A stretch of 64,000 bases of DNA from Branchiostoma lanceolatum (taxonomy: Eukaryota; Chordata; Leptocardii; Amphioxiformes; Branchiostomatidae). The stretch spans positions 24,933,925-24,997,924 of the forward strand of contig NC_089725.1 of assembly GCF_035083965.1 (NCBI RefSeq), written 5' to 3'. The notes beneath the pieces were generated by a model that did not search any database, had not been told where the DNA came from, and saw nothing but the letters and a program-made list of their open reading frames with translations. Position 1 is the stretch's first letter, and each line of letters begins with the position of its first letter. This document shows positions 35,178-47,096 of the stretch, in pieces. The position numbers and the translations under genes were made by a program.

Positions 35178-36745
35178 GTACAGAACATTATAAATATTTG
35201 AATGGTGGAACAGCAGGAGAAGGTTGCCAACCTGGAGGGATCATGATATGTGTCCAGTATGATGAGTCTGTATCTCAGAGAGAACACAGAGAAGTACATA
35301 TGTACTCACCCAAAGCACCGTTGTGAACACAACAAGGCTATGGACTTTTGCTATGGATGACGAGAGCAGTGTGATAGGTCTGTTCCATTCTTATGTTGGA
35401 AGAATTCAGTGCACATTCTCCCCAAGTTTTTACACCTGCAATAAATTGAACTACTGATCTGCAAGAAAGGTGGCTTAACTTTTAACCCAACTACACGATC
35501 TGACAAAACATTAGTGATTAGACATACAGTATTTACCAACTGAAATGTGCAAAATGTCTATTTAGTGCAGTCTTCGGGCAGAGTGTATTATGCAATACTG
35601 TACTGTTGGCTGCTAGTCTGGTGTATGCCCCATTAGTACATGTCTGGTACAGGACTGTACCTCTGTGCAGGAATCTGAAAGTATGCCTGTTTTATATGAA
35701 CAATATCCTGGTCAGGGTCTCAGGGCAGTAGCCTGAGGTCAGGCCTTGGGCAGACAAACATGACTGGATATCAGGCTAAACAGGGTCAGATCTGAGGCTA
35801 TCACGACAGTATGGATACAATTATGTCCAGGCCTCAGTTTTTTTTTCTGTCTTGATATGTCAGACTTTGTGTATGACAGTGCTGGAAGATCATTGCAATT
35901 CCCGAATAGCATCTGGTCAAACTGGTACCCTATGAGGTGTTCAATTCATGAGAAAGTGGTACTCTCTTGTATAGCTACCATGTATTTTATCTATTGGCAC
36001 ATAAATGAATTACGTTGAGAAAGGAGTGAGAGTATGTGCCTACTGTATATTGAACTTGTAGGTAGTCAGAAAAAGGCATGGAAAAAGTTGTACTGATTTT
36101 GGTTTATTTTTGCCAATTTTCTAAAATGTATATTTTATTTTCATTGAAATTGATCAATGCTAAAACAAGTACATAGTAACTTCCTTGCAGACCAATGAAT
36201 GTGTTCAAAAGAAGTGCAAACAGAGTTATGGTGTCTTCTACCAGATGCAAATGTGCTGTATATAAGTATATAACCATTACTTGCTATCTACTGCCTTATC
36301 ATGATCTTGTAGGGGATAGATGCTCATTGTATAAAAGTTTTATTGTCAGCATGTAGCTTAAGTCATTGAAGTGTAAAAAATGAAGTTAGGATGAGTGATT
36401 GAAGGGAAAAACACTCCCAAGTCCCAACATCTCTGTCATGTTTTCTTGATATCATGATTCTACAATGTCAATATTGGTATGGATAGGGAAGCATATTTTC
36501 CTAATTTTGCAATATCAAGAGTATATTTTGCATTATCTTTTCATCTTGCTGTCCACTTGATGGGCTACCTTATGTATATTGAATGTAATGTTGAATACAT
36601 TTCATTTCCTTATGTTGCCCTTTGCTTATGCTCTCTTACACATGTACTGAAGAGTGTCTCTACAAAATGAAATGTACAACAGTGTTGCTCTTGAAAATAG
36701 TTATGGCATTTTACATACATTGTAAGGTAAAGTCAATGCAATAAA
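35178..36745 (+). other. ETAA1 3' UTR with poly(A) signal
   Basis: No gene is seen between the ETAA1 stop and an AATAAA at 36740-36745. The tract is AT-rich and unique-looking, as expected of a 3' UTR. An earlier AATAAA near 35440 may give a shorter form. UTR extent is inferred. Confidence 0.55.
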
Positions 36746-37361
36746 CATGATCCAAAGCATCTGCAGTAGCCTATTGTTATATGTAGTCATCAGCTCTGTT
36801 GCCTTTTCGACAGCCTCGCCATTGTCTCATATATGATATGTAAAAGACGCCATTTGAAACAGAAACAGACGTTTAGGATATAGGTAGCCTCCATGGCAGG
36901 CTCTTTGGGGGGGGGGGGGCATATAATACACTTTTTTCTGATGATTTCTTTTCGTACTGGGTCGTTTGTGCAGCCAGTCCGTAACCATTAGGCCGGTAAC
37001 CTAATGGTTACGGGCTGGCTGCTATGGAGGTTAGGGTATAGGAACGTTGTTACCGTATAACAAATATATAACAGTTTTTGGCAACGTCCGACAATAGAGT
37101 ATCAAAATCAACGTACATTTTGAGCTTCTTGAAGATTTAACGTAAATATTGAACTCAGAAATCGAGATATCGATTCTCCCTCGAAATTGTCAATATAGGA
37201 AATCGCACCAATGGTAAAATCAAGACAAAGTGAACGTTCCCTCCCTTCAACTCTTTGGTAGAGTCTGTCCAGACTATGTTGAATAGCCCACTGGCCATGG
37301 GTAAACATGACCTTCACGTTCTGCTCGGCGCGCTCAGTACTTGAACACGACCCGCTGCGGT
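36746..37361. other. Intergenic DNA with promoter of the FReD gene
   Basis: Contains a G homopolymer at about 36907-36919 and a strong hairpin at 36970-37022 (listed separately). DNA becomes CpG-richer near 37320-37440 around exon 1 of the fibrinogen-domain gene. No further gene is seen. Confidence 0.5.
36970..37022. repeat. 23-bp inverted repeat with tRNA A-box-like arms
   Basis: Arms 36970-36992 and 37000-37022 are reverse complements with one mismatch, around a 7-nt loop. Each arm, read outward, contains CCTAATGGTTACGG, which resembles the A box of tRNA-derived SINEs. No B box is visible next to either arm. Confidence 0.8.
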
Positions 37362-40300
37362 ATGGACAGTCCTGCCGACTTCACCACCGACCACCCAGGA
37401 CCCGCTGAGGACGGCGGCGGCGGCAATGAGGACGGTAAGCCGGCAGGTTACGTGTTGATGTTCCCACTGTACAGTCAATGTGCTATTGTTGATCGTATTG
37501 TGATGGCACTGGCAATCTTTGTCCAAAGGAAAGGTACCATAACTACTTCACTTTGTTCAGACAGTTGAAAATGAAGGCGAAAAATTCACTTCCAGAATAA
37601 TATGTTATGAGTACTGTAAGAGACTCTTTAAACTGTCCATGGAAGTTCACATCGTGTTCTGATTGAATGGAAATCTATCACCTAGTGTCTATTATTGATG
37701 TAATGAAAACCAAAGCCCCTCTTGAATGATGGGAGCCTGTGACAAAGCTGACTTGAAAAGTTGTGTTCGTGTTTCGATACACGACCACAGTCATACCACG
37801 CACCTATTAGTATCAATATATTTTCAAAAATGTGAATCATTGCAATGGACCTAAGTGGTATGTGTCAATCGCATCCGCTACAGTAACTGTAACAAGACGT
37901 TTATTTATAGTGACGCTTGGGCTTTCTCAAATGAACAAACAACTCTTTTCAGACGGGTATGAAGCTTCTGTTCCCGCCACGACGTCTCCCCGGGAACCGG
38001 AGAAGGAGGACAAACTCGTCTCGTCGCCGGAAGAAGAAGAGGACGACTACGCCGTGTACAGAGCGTATGGTGACCAGCGGGCGGAAGAAAACACTTACGA
38101 GACTCCCGCGCCGCCAAGCGCCGTCCCGGAGACAGGAGGAGGCAACGAGAGAAGTTCAAGGCCTGTCCGCATACTGAGCTACCGGCTGGGTGGACTGGGG
38201 AGGCGGCAGCACAAGGACAATGGCGACCTTCACGGGCTGCTCTGGAAGGCTGCCATCGTCATCTCCATCGGCTGTAACGTCTGTGTTATCAGCCTCTTCC
38301 TGCATGACAAGGGTAGGCAATGAGAACGTTTCGTATTCAAAGAGGTAGGCAGTGTCGAGAAGGACTGTAGATGCGGGGTGATTCCACGGAAGAGCATCAC
38401 TGCTACACGTTCAACTTGTTTCATTTATTTCCTTCTACTAATCAGCGTGCTTTGATGCGACCTTATCTTTCGACTTGTTACCAAAAAGTACGAAGTTATG
38501 TTACATGTAATCAACAGGTATCTAATAATACTATTGGCCTGGATGAAATCCATGTTTCTCATTGGATTAAAAGAATGTGTTATCTTTCAGCGATCCTGCC
38601 ATCAACTCCGGTTGACAACGTTAACACCCGTGTGCCCCTCTCGTCAGACGGATCGTCAGACACGTACGCAGGGGACAACACACACCTACACCATGATGAC
38701 GATTCACAACAACGAGGTCTGTCAAACAACACGAAGAATGAAGGTGAGGTTATCAGAGTGCAGTTGAAACAATGGTCATGATATGCAGAAATCTTTTGTT
38801 CTTAAGCTGAATCAGGCGATTGTAGTGAAGATTACTGTATGTCTGAGGCAAATGATATGCTAGCTAGAATTAAGTTACAATGAGTTGCTTTGTTGCAACT
38901 AAAACGATTAAGGATACCTCCGACACCGTTTGTTGGTTCTATGATACATGGTCATACATGGCATTTCCTTACCGTGTTCTGCTAGCGCATACATTATTTT
39001 TGACATAGCAGGTGCTAATAGTTCGGCAACCAAGTTTTTACCCGTGGTTGTCCCCGTGAGGCACGTCCAGGACAGACCCGTAACAGTGTCGGCAACGACT
39101 GCGTTTCCTTTTGGAGGCCAAGGTATGGGAAGCATGGTAGCTAGAACTTAAAGAAACATCATCCTTTTCGAAATGACATCTGCTATCTGGCCATTACTTT
39201 CTTCAAAACTTTCTTCAACTGTCTTAGTCGTATGTAGATGAAAAATCAACACTTTTAATGTCATTTTACTCCTTAAAACAATATCAATGCAAGTGTTGAA
39301 AGTCTTGTACTCATACATTGTACTACATAACACATAAACATCCGTTGTTACTTCTGAGAATAACCCCGCATTCTCCATGTGTTTTCTGCCTCATACATCA
39401 TTACATGACTACATAATCTCTAAGCAGATTTACCGCTGGCAATGACTGTTTCCAAAGGGCGAAAGCAGTATCCGGTGATTCTTCTTTGGATACTGGCATT
39501 GCCATCGGCGAATCTGCTTGGGAATTATTCATCTACGTGTATGTTGCTGAGATACTCAACACCACGTTCCTGATGTTCTACCAGGTTCCAAGCCTCGGGA
39601 TTGCCTGGACATCCGCCTGACAAGCTCGGGTTGGCTCCCCAGCAGTGCGTACCTGGTACACCCGCGGGACGGACTGGGGCCGATCATGGTGTACTGTGAC
39701 ATGGACACGGACGGGGGAGGGTGGACGGTGAGCCGCAGCTTTTACCAACTCATTTGTTAGTCTCTAGCACCTGGCTGTCTTTTCCACAACTTGCACACTG
39801 TCATACTTGGAATTCATATACCTGATGTCTCAATGTAAAGTGCATTGATGTATGAAAGACAGCACTGACATTTGGAACTTGATCCATATAGTGCAACTGA
39901 CACTAAAACAATGGTTAAGTGATAAAGTGACAACCTTTCTATGTACCACCCTAGCATTTCGACACGAAATATAAGTCCTTATCTATTTGTGATGTATGTA
40001 TTTGTTTGTTTGTTTGTTTGTTTACCCCCTACATCTGAATTCAGGTGATCCAGAAGCGGTACGACGGCTCTGTCGACTTCTCCCGAGGCTGGTACGAGTA
40101 CAAGCGAGGATTCCCGACCTACCTGAGCGGGGAGTTCTGGCTGGGTAACGACAACATCCACCGGCTGACCACGCAGGTGTGTTCTGTAGAGTTGGAACAG
40201 GAAGACAGGCGCACTCAGACCATTATGTGGTAGTGGTGTAGTTGTTGATATTGGTCAAAGGCTAAAGGAGTTTAGGTCAATAGAAAAACAGGCGCGCTGA

Positions 40301-41159
40301 GACCAGTGGATGGGGCTGTACATGTTGGTATTGGCCATCACAATGGATAAAGCAGTTAAAGTCATCCAGTTGAAAATGAATGTGACCTTCTTATTTGCCA
40401 TTTAGAAAAACAAACAAACCAAAAAGGTTCTTTCGAGTTCCCCATAGAGCTTTTTCCAAATTTTGTTACAGGATAGCTATGAGCTCCGAGTGGACATGGA
40501 GTCATTTGATGACGACATCCGGTATGCGGTGTACGCGCGTTTCTCTGTTGGGGGTGAGGAGGAACTCTACAAGCTCGATGTAGCGGGCTTCAGCGGCAAC
40601 GTCACGGGTGAGGCACATCATAACTTTGCCTTTTCTCTTCTTAAGTCGTTTTTAGAGATGGGGATACTGCCCAGACCTTCAATTTCAGGGAAAATGAAAA
40701 ATGACTTTACTCTTCTGGTGTTTCGTTTATCGCTTGATTCATCTCAATTCGTCTCTCAACTCTTCAACTCTGGATTTTCTTAAGCCGATTTTCTTTCACC
40801 TAGCTTTCCACCTTGATTCCCTCTGTCTCATTGTTCAACATATTGCCATTTATATTCAGAGAAAGTCATTTATGTTATCATGTATATCGTGCCGTTACCG
40901 GACCCATTCGACAGGTGACTCCCTCGGGAAGCACGACGGGTCTCCCTTCGCCACTGTGGACCATGATTCCGAGTGGGGCTGTGCGCAGGCGTACCAGGGC
41001 GGGTGGTGGTACTACCGCTGCCACTCCGCCAGTCTGAACGGGCAGTACCTGCGGGGTTACCACTCCACCTGGGCGGACGGCATCCACTGGGACCTGTGGA
41101 CCGGCATGAACCACTCCCTCCGCCGCACCGAGATGAAGATTCGGCCGCACAGACGTTAG
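37362..41159 (+). CDS. Type II membrane protein with fibrinogen-related domain (FIBCD1-like)
   Basis: Eight exons: 37362-37434, 37953-38312, 38591-38743, 39012-39122, 39585-39727, 40045-40176, 40472-40607, 40915-41159. They total 1353 nt (450 aa), and all junctions are in phase. There is no signal peptide. Residues 1-119 are acidic and predicted cytosolic, with tyrosines in [11 protein letters not shown] and NTYETP. One membrane span lies at about 120-141 ([19 protein letters not shown]). A linker with several N-glycosylation sequons follows. A fibrinogen C-terminal domain spans about 233-450: [67 protein letters not shown] and TEMKIRP at the end. FReD proteins bind acetylated or other pattern ligands, and the topology recalls the chitin receptor FIBCD1. 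The calcium-loop region DHDS-WGCA is shorter than in typical members. The exact ortholog is unclear, since lancelets have many FReD genes. Confidence 0.93.
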
Positions 41160-43325
41160 GAATCAGCTCGAGTCAGACCGGACCAGTCAACTCGGACCCG
41201 ACAACATCATTGACAATAGAATGATCCATCAAAACGTAGAAAAGCTAAACAAAAACATGAGAATGCAAAAATGTGACGGACATGCATGTATCGTTGGTCG
41301 CAGTCTTATTGCGATGGACAGTCAGGATCGGTCTATTGTTAGGGTTAGGTCTCGACCTCTGTGCTTTGTGTTGGACAAGTTGTGGTTAGGACTCGACTTG
41401 GCTGCTGGGTTAAACTTAGGCTAGGGTTGGGAATCGACCTACACGTTAACAGCTGCACATGCACACTTCATCCACAGAGATCCGAAAACAGTTGATTGGA
41501 AATGTTCTATTTTGTCAAAGAGGTATTTATTCATGCTACTTATAAAAAGCATTTGAATGATTTTGTAGACAGTACTGAATAACAGTACTCCTAACAGACT
41601 TTGCGCTGTGCGCTTGAGCACAGTGACGTGACAACTACCGCCATGTGTGTGGCTGAATTAAGTAAGCTGGCACGTAACGTTAAACGCGTCATCGTGGAAG
41701 TTTTAAGTACAGTAGCATCAAGTGGATGCTTGTGCAGTTTCATGCTTTTAATGATCTATCCCATGAAGGGAATAACCAGGGCCCATGCTCTTTTACATCC
41801 TTGCTCTTATATGTCGTTTCATGTGGACTGATGTTATCAATTAAAGTTCTAATCCATATTTCTCATTGATAGTTTTATTGCCCCTCTGTCTACTCATCCC
41901 AAATGTCTGTAGCAGTATTGCGACTATTTTATGTTATTGGGTGGGGATAAGTGGAATATAAGGTTATGAACTACTCGCCCACCTTATTCTTTTTCGATAA
42001 GTGCGGGCAATTGGGTTCTTGATCGTGCTCGAGGTACGGCTCTCAAACACGGACCTCCATTTAACGTCCTATCCGAGAGACGTCACTGATGACATAAGCT
42101 AGGTACTCCTAAGTGAAGTGAGGGAAGTCGTGTAACGTGCCTTTCCCAGGGACACAACACCGGGCATTATAGTATTGAATCACTGCAAATAAGCAACAGA
42201 TCCAACACGTTTAATATGATTGCCGCACGAACACCAAAGTTCATCTGAGTTGGTAACTTATATCATAGAGAAATTAAACTGTTCGTCAACTATATACATA
42301 TATTGGACTCGCCAGAATATCTGGCCAACTGAGAGCTCTGGACACGAGACTTCAAGCACATTGACCCATTGCTGATGACACATGTGCAGAAGTGTGTCCA
42401 GAGCAATTGGGTCAGATAGGTGAAAAGGAAGCTAAGCTATTCAGTCGAAGATTCAGGTGAGTCCAATTTTTCTCAATACTCACTATGTGACTAACTTCCA
42501 ATTCATATGGCATCTGGTAGCTTCTGGTAGTGTACAAATCTTGCATCTAATTTCTAATATTGGATAGCTTGGCTTGTTAATCCTCTCTTTTTAGCCAACA
42601 TCTTGTATTCCAAAGTATTCAATCCGACTAAGGTTGAGACTATATACACATGTATCTAGCTACAGCGCCATTCGTGACTTCCGTTCATTGTAAACTGATG
42701 ACGAGGTATTTCTGTTATCTTCTTACCTCGTTCAAGTACATTATCCTTGCGTCGTTGAACCGATTATCACATCACGGAACGGGAACGATTACCGAGGTCA
42801 CAAATAGCCTCCGTTGCAGACCACATCGGACTTTTGTTTTCAACAGCTACCCGCGGTTTCTGCGGTTACTGCACAGTTACTGATCGTTTGCTGAGATTTG
42901 ATGGACCGTCCGTATCTCTGCAAGCAGTCAGAGCCAGGTATCTGTCTAAAACTACGCGTGGTCGTTGAAGAAAAAAAACAAAACATCCGGCAATGGTCTG
43001 CAACGGAGGCTAGGTTAAAAACAACCTGCAATGACATCATCGGGATGAGTGACATTGGAAAAAGAGAGAGAGACGGGACTGACAGCGGTTTTGTTGGGCT
43101 AGTGAGAAAATAGAGTTCCGTATGAGCTAAATTTTGGGACACTTTCGAACCATCATCGTACGTGCGTAACGCACGATGTACTAACTTTAACCGGGTGTAT
43201 GAAGATATCTCTTGTTCTGTCACGGTGGTGTGTGGTTCAAACCAGCGAGACTTCAACGAAACAAGACTTTCTTGACCGTTACTCATTTTTTTTGTATTTG
43301 TTGCCATTGAACTCCGGGTACTATA
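41160..43325. other. 3' UTR of the FReD gene and intergenic DNA
   Basis: The first part is probably FReD 3' UTR, with an ATTAAA near 41840. About 42030-42190 is a dispersed repeat (ACACGGACCTCCATTTAACG followed by TTTCCCAGGGACACAAC) that has a relative near 54355-54420. Open frames here, including a 183-codon minus-strand one at 42840-43391, show no protein family and overlap the promoter of the next gene. No gene is called. Confidence 0.5.
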
Positions 43326-45943
43326 ATGTCGTTCTACCAGTCGACGCGCGCGATTTTGATGGATAACGGGGAAGAAGAGGGCAAACAACATCAGAGGGAG
43401 ATGCGACTGGTAACTGTTGGGGTCAGTATCCTGGCTAGCGTCAGCATGGTCATAGGTGAGTTCCGTTTACATCATTTTTGTTTCTTTTTCAAAGTAGTCG
43501 ACCTGTATCTGTATATCCGGTATAACCGCCCTTTGAGGTAACACACCAGCTTCGCATCCACGCGGCGCGACAGTAGCTGTTTATATTACACCTGCCACGC
43601 CTAACCTTTGTACATCTGACTGCAATCGTTGTCTAAAGCTATCCAGTGAGGATGCTCCTACATTGTATCCTGGCCTTGTCTGAGTATCTGCGTGGTGTAT
43701 ATAAATACTTTTGAATACATTAAAATTCTGCAACATTTACGAAGACTTCAGTGCCACAATCCTGCCACAGTTTCTGGAGGGTGTCATACTCATAGTTGTT
43801 CTGTGCTGTGTCCAGGTCTTGTGGTCCTCGCCTTGAGTCTGGTGATCCTGTCCGAGGAAGGAGGAGTCATCTCCTACCTGAGCGGGTGCAACATGACTTT
43901 CGGCGTCGCGGTGAGTCAGAAGAACGACGGTCCACAGCTTACGCATTGTCCTGCTACTTACTCTTAATTTTTCTCGTCAATGATCCCTGTATACAGATCA
44001 CTTTCATTTCATTTCATTCTTGCGGAAACGCTCCACCCGGTGCAGCTATTTTCCATTTCCACACAAGCCCCTCAACTCACGATTTTTTTGCACTAGTTCC
44101 AGGTTTTATTTCGATGTTTATCAGAGAGAAACAGGTAGTTTGATTCAGTGGACAATAAACAGACGGCAAATTGGGGCATCCGGACAAACCTTTACATCTG
44201 TTCTGTCCCAATCAATTCTATTTGTCCAAATTAATTCTATTTCATCTTTCCGTTCTACTTCTGTCTTGTTTACATCAGCCTTGTTACGTTGTCATACCAA
44301 GCAAATAGGTTTATAGCGATGTTGATTGTGTATATTGAACTCTTTTTTGAGTTAAGAATTAGAGCATGCACATGGGATTAAGACGTTCCCACACACTGTT
44401 TATTGATCTATAATCTTTTGATGGGTATACATTAGCCAATCCCAGAAGACAATCAGTTAATAGGCTTACTTCCTTCTACCTTTATATTTAGGTATAAACT
44501 CTAAACTCTTGGGAAAAGATTATCGGTGGGATAAATTTAGTAAAAAAAACGTTAGTCTTGCAGAAATGCCCCCTCAACACCACTGAGGACGTTGTCCCGT
44601 TAATTCCTATACACAGGGTTTGTGTTTTGTGTCTATATTCAACATTTGTGTTGCAGCACGTACACTCTTAAATCTATTCTGTTCTACTCCAGATGTTCTT
44701 GGCAGGCCTGTTTGAGATCGTCTGCGCATGCACAAGGAGAGCGACCGGCTGTATGGTAAGGTCATGTAAAGTTCCTCCAGTTGCCCTTGACGTAACTTAC
44801 CTTTGTGTAGTCCGCGTTTTTGATGCAAGATCAAAGTCGTTTGCCCAGAGCTCTTCTGTGGCAGATGTTTCTGTCATTATGAAGAAGCCACCTAATGGGG
44901 AACTTTGTTTAAAGCTTGAGTAACCACTTTTATTACGTAATATATTTGATTTAGCATTTATCTATTTGTTGTGGCTAATTCAATGGAACTGCAAAGGGCT
45001 TTGCGTATTTTAACGTGCGAAAGATGCTCCTTTTTTTTAGATAAGCCACCAAAACTCATCGCAATTTCCTAACGTTTAGATATACTGACGAAAGGAAAAA
45101 TACAACCTTTCACGAAACTCACTCGTTCCAAAAACACTTCGTCTTCTACTCTTGTCAAAAAAGGGGTCAAACCCAAAAGGCTTACACTACATGCCGTAGC
45201 TAGCAGTTCACCACCCAGACTACAATCCACGGGCAAGGATTTTCAAATAAAACTCAGTCATTGTCGATCTGTTCCCCACGCCTCACTCTTCCCAGATCTG
45301 CATGTACGACATGTTCGCCGTCACCTCTATCATCGCCGCCATCGTGGATATCGACACCATGCGGCGGTGGCTGCAGTACCATGACGGGTCGCAGGTGCCC
45401 TTGTCTGAGGCCATAGAGTACACCTGCCTCCTGCTGGCTGCAATAGGGTCAGTTATTAAACCCCTGTGCACCTTTGGAAGAAGTCCTTTTGTAGCCTGGA
45501 TGCCAGTAATGTTAGCTTGAGTCCCCTCCCATTGCCAGGGTAGCGATCAAATATCACCTCGACTATCATTACCTCATGAAAAATTGTGGCATTGTTTTTG
45601 GTCTGCTTGTGTGTGTCTGTTTGTGTGTTTGTGTGTCTGTTTGTTTGTTTGTTTGTGCGTATGTATGTATGTGTGTGTATGTGTGCGTGTGTGTGTGTTT
45701 ATTGTGGATATATGTGATCAGCATAACTTCTGGATTAATTGTAATGATGTATTATTTGGTATGTGGATAGATGTTGGTTGATTTTGGGCCCCTGTCGTGT
45801 GACATTTGGTTTCGGTATATCTCGTCCCTGTCTACCACAGGTTCTGCCTGACGGCTGGGAGCTGTGTGCTGATGTGTCGCATCTCCCAGGAACAGGAGCG
45901 GCTGTTGTTTGAGGACACGTACGGCATGGGAACGGACCAGTGA
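43326..45943 (+). CDS. Four-span membrane protein, family not recognised
   Basis: Five exons: 43326-43455, 43816-43910, 44693-44755, 45296-45447, 45841-45943. They total 543 nt (180 aa), with every GT-AG junction in phase. Hydrophobic segments: about 27-52 (long, across the exon 1/2 junction), 66-85 (TFGVAMFLAGLFEIVCA), 94-111 (MYDMFAVTSIIAAIVDI) and 138-160 (YTCLLLAAIGFCLTAGSCVL). The N-terminus is charged, there is one sequon (NMT), and the short C-tail ends TYGMGTDQ. The spacing of a short first loop, a cysteine-rich second loop and a longer last loop is reminiscent of MS4A/TMEM176-type tetraspans, but I cannot assign a family. The start is the first ATG before the hydrophobic region. Exon reality rests on splice consistency and the coherent topology. 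Confidence 0.82.
45600..45820. repeat. TG-rich microsatellite plus dispersed repeat body
   Basis: A (TG/TTTG/TATG)n tract at about 45603-45700 leads into a body with AGCATAACTTCTGGATTAAT, TTTGGTATGTGGATAG and TTTTGGGCCCCT. The same order recurs at 55600-55800. It lies in the last intron of the tetraspan gene. Confidence 0.7.
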
Positions 45944-47096
45944 TCCACACGCACTAGCCTGCAGCTGGTAGCCGCAGATACGGCCCGGTGAGGACGAAAG
46001 AGACTCGGCAGCTATGATAGGTTTGAATACCAGGCTAACAGACACTGTCCGTGAGACTGTCGTGAAATAATTATTCCACATGAATGCAGTTGATTCACAA
46101 TGAGAAATCTGGAGCTGGATCCTGAATGTCGGATGATACCTCGATACGACACAAAGATATATTCATATCAGTGCAAAGAGGGTAGGAGTATACGTAGTCT
46201 ATTTGTTGGCATGAGGCCCCCAAGTTGGAGATACTGGGACGGAAAAGAACGTATTAGGAAGAAAAAGAACTTTCAGGCACAAACGGTGGATTCGCACACT
46301 TTTGATATATTTCATGGAATCTTAGCTAAGAGCAAGGTTTCTTCCACGGCCTTAGCTTGTACACTACATAGCAATTACGTCCATGTACATACATCTGTTT
46401 ATATACAAATAATACATATAGCTGTACAAGTCCTGATCAGCAACCAAATTAATGTTGTACAATGAATATTGGTCCTAATTCAACGACAATCAAACATGCC
46501 AATGAACGGATTTAAAGATCGATGTTTCAAAACATTCAGACAGAAATCCATACATTGAAGATCTTGCCACTTTTTTGACAGTGACATTGTTACAGCATGC
46601 ATAACGTTTATCATCATGATTATAGGTGATCCTTTCTGAAATCTCCACTGGACTCCGTCAATGTTAAAACTTTGTACAGAGTTGTAAAATGCAAAGCCAG
46701 TTAAAAATTGAGGCGTTAGCGTTTTACTATCTCAAGAGCAATATGTCAATGTAGTCCTCAGTGGGCTTCCCGTGCCTTACATTGGATGCGAATTAGTTGC
46801 TAAGCTTAGATCACTGTCTTATTTCATTGTTTATAGGGTGAATAAAAGTACTGAGTACTGTAGCGTACTCGTTTCACACATTCAATTGATTGTCGGCACC
46901 TATGGTAGTAATCTTTGCCAAAAATCTTCGAAATATTCAGCATTTTCTTCTGCCCTTGGCTTATGTGTGAGAATTTTTTTTGATTCATAGGAAAATCGAC
47001 AAGACGATACGAGTGGTCGGAACAATGAAATATTTACATGATCTTATCCGACGTTTCCTAAATTAGAACAGTCTCTATAGTGACGTCGTTGATGTT
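45944..47096. other. 3' region between convergent genes
   Basis: The 3' ends of the tetraspan gene (plus) and the P450 gene (minus) converge here. An AATAAA at 46841-46846 could end a long tetraspan 3' UTR. An open frame at 46100-46465 has no recognisable content. No gene is seen. Confidence 0.5.

Noticed and set aside
42840-43391. 183-codon minus-strand open frame
   Set aside because: No recognisable domain, overlaps exon 1 and the upstream region of the tetraspan gene, and has no splice context of its own.
45576-45781. Cys/Val-rich frames over the TG repeat
   Set aside because: Translation of a microsatellite, not a gene.
46100-46465. 121-codon plus-strand frame
   Set aside because: Falls in the likely 3' UTR of the tetraspan gene and resembles nothing known.
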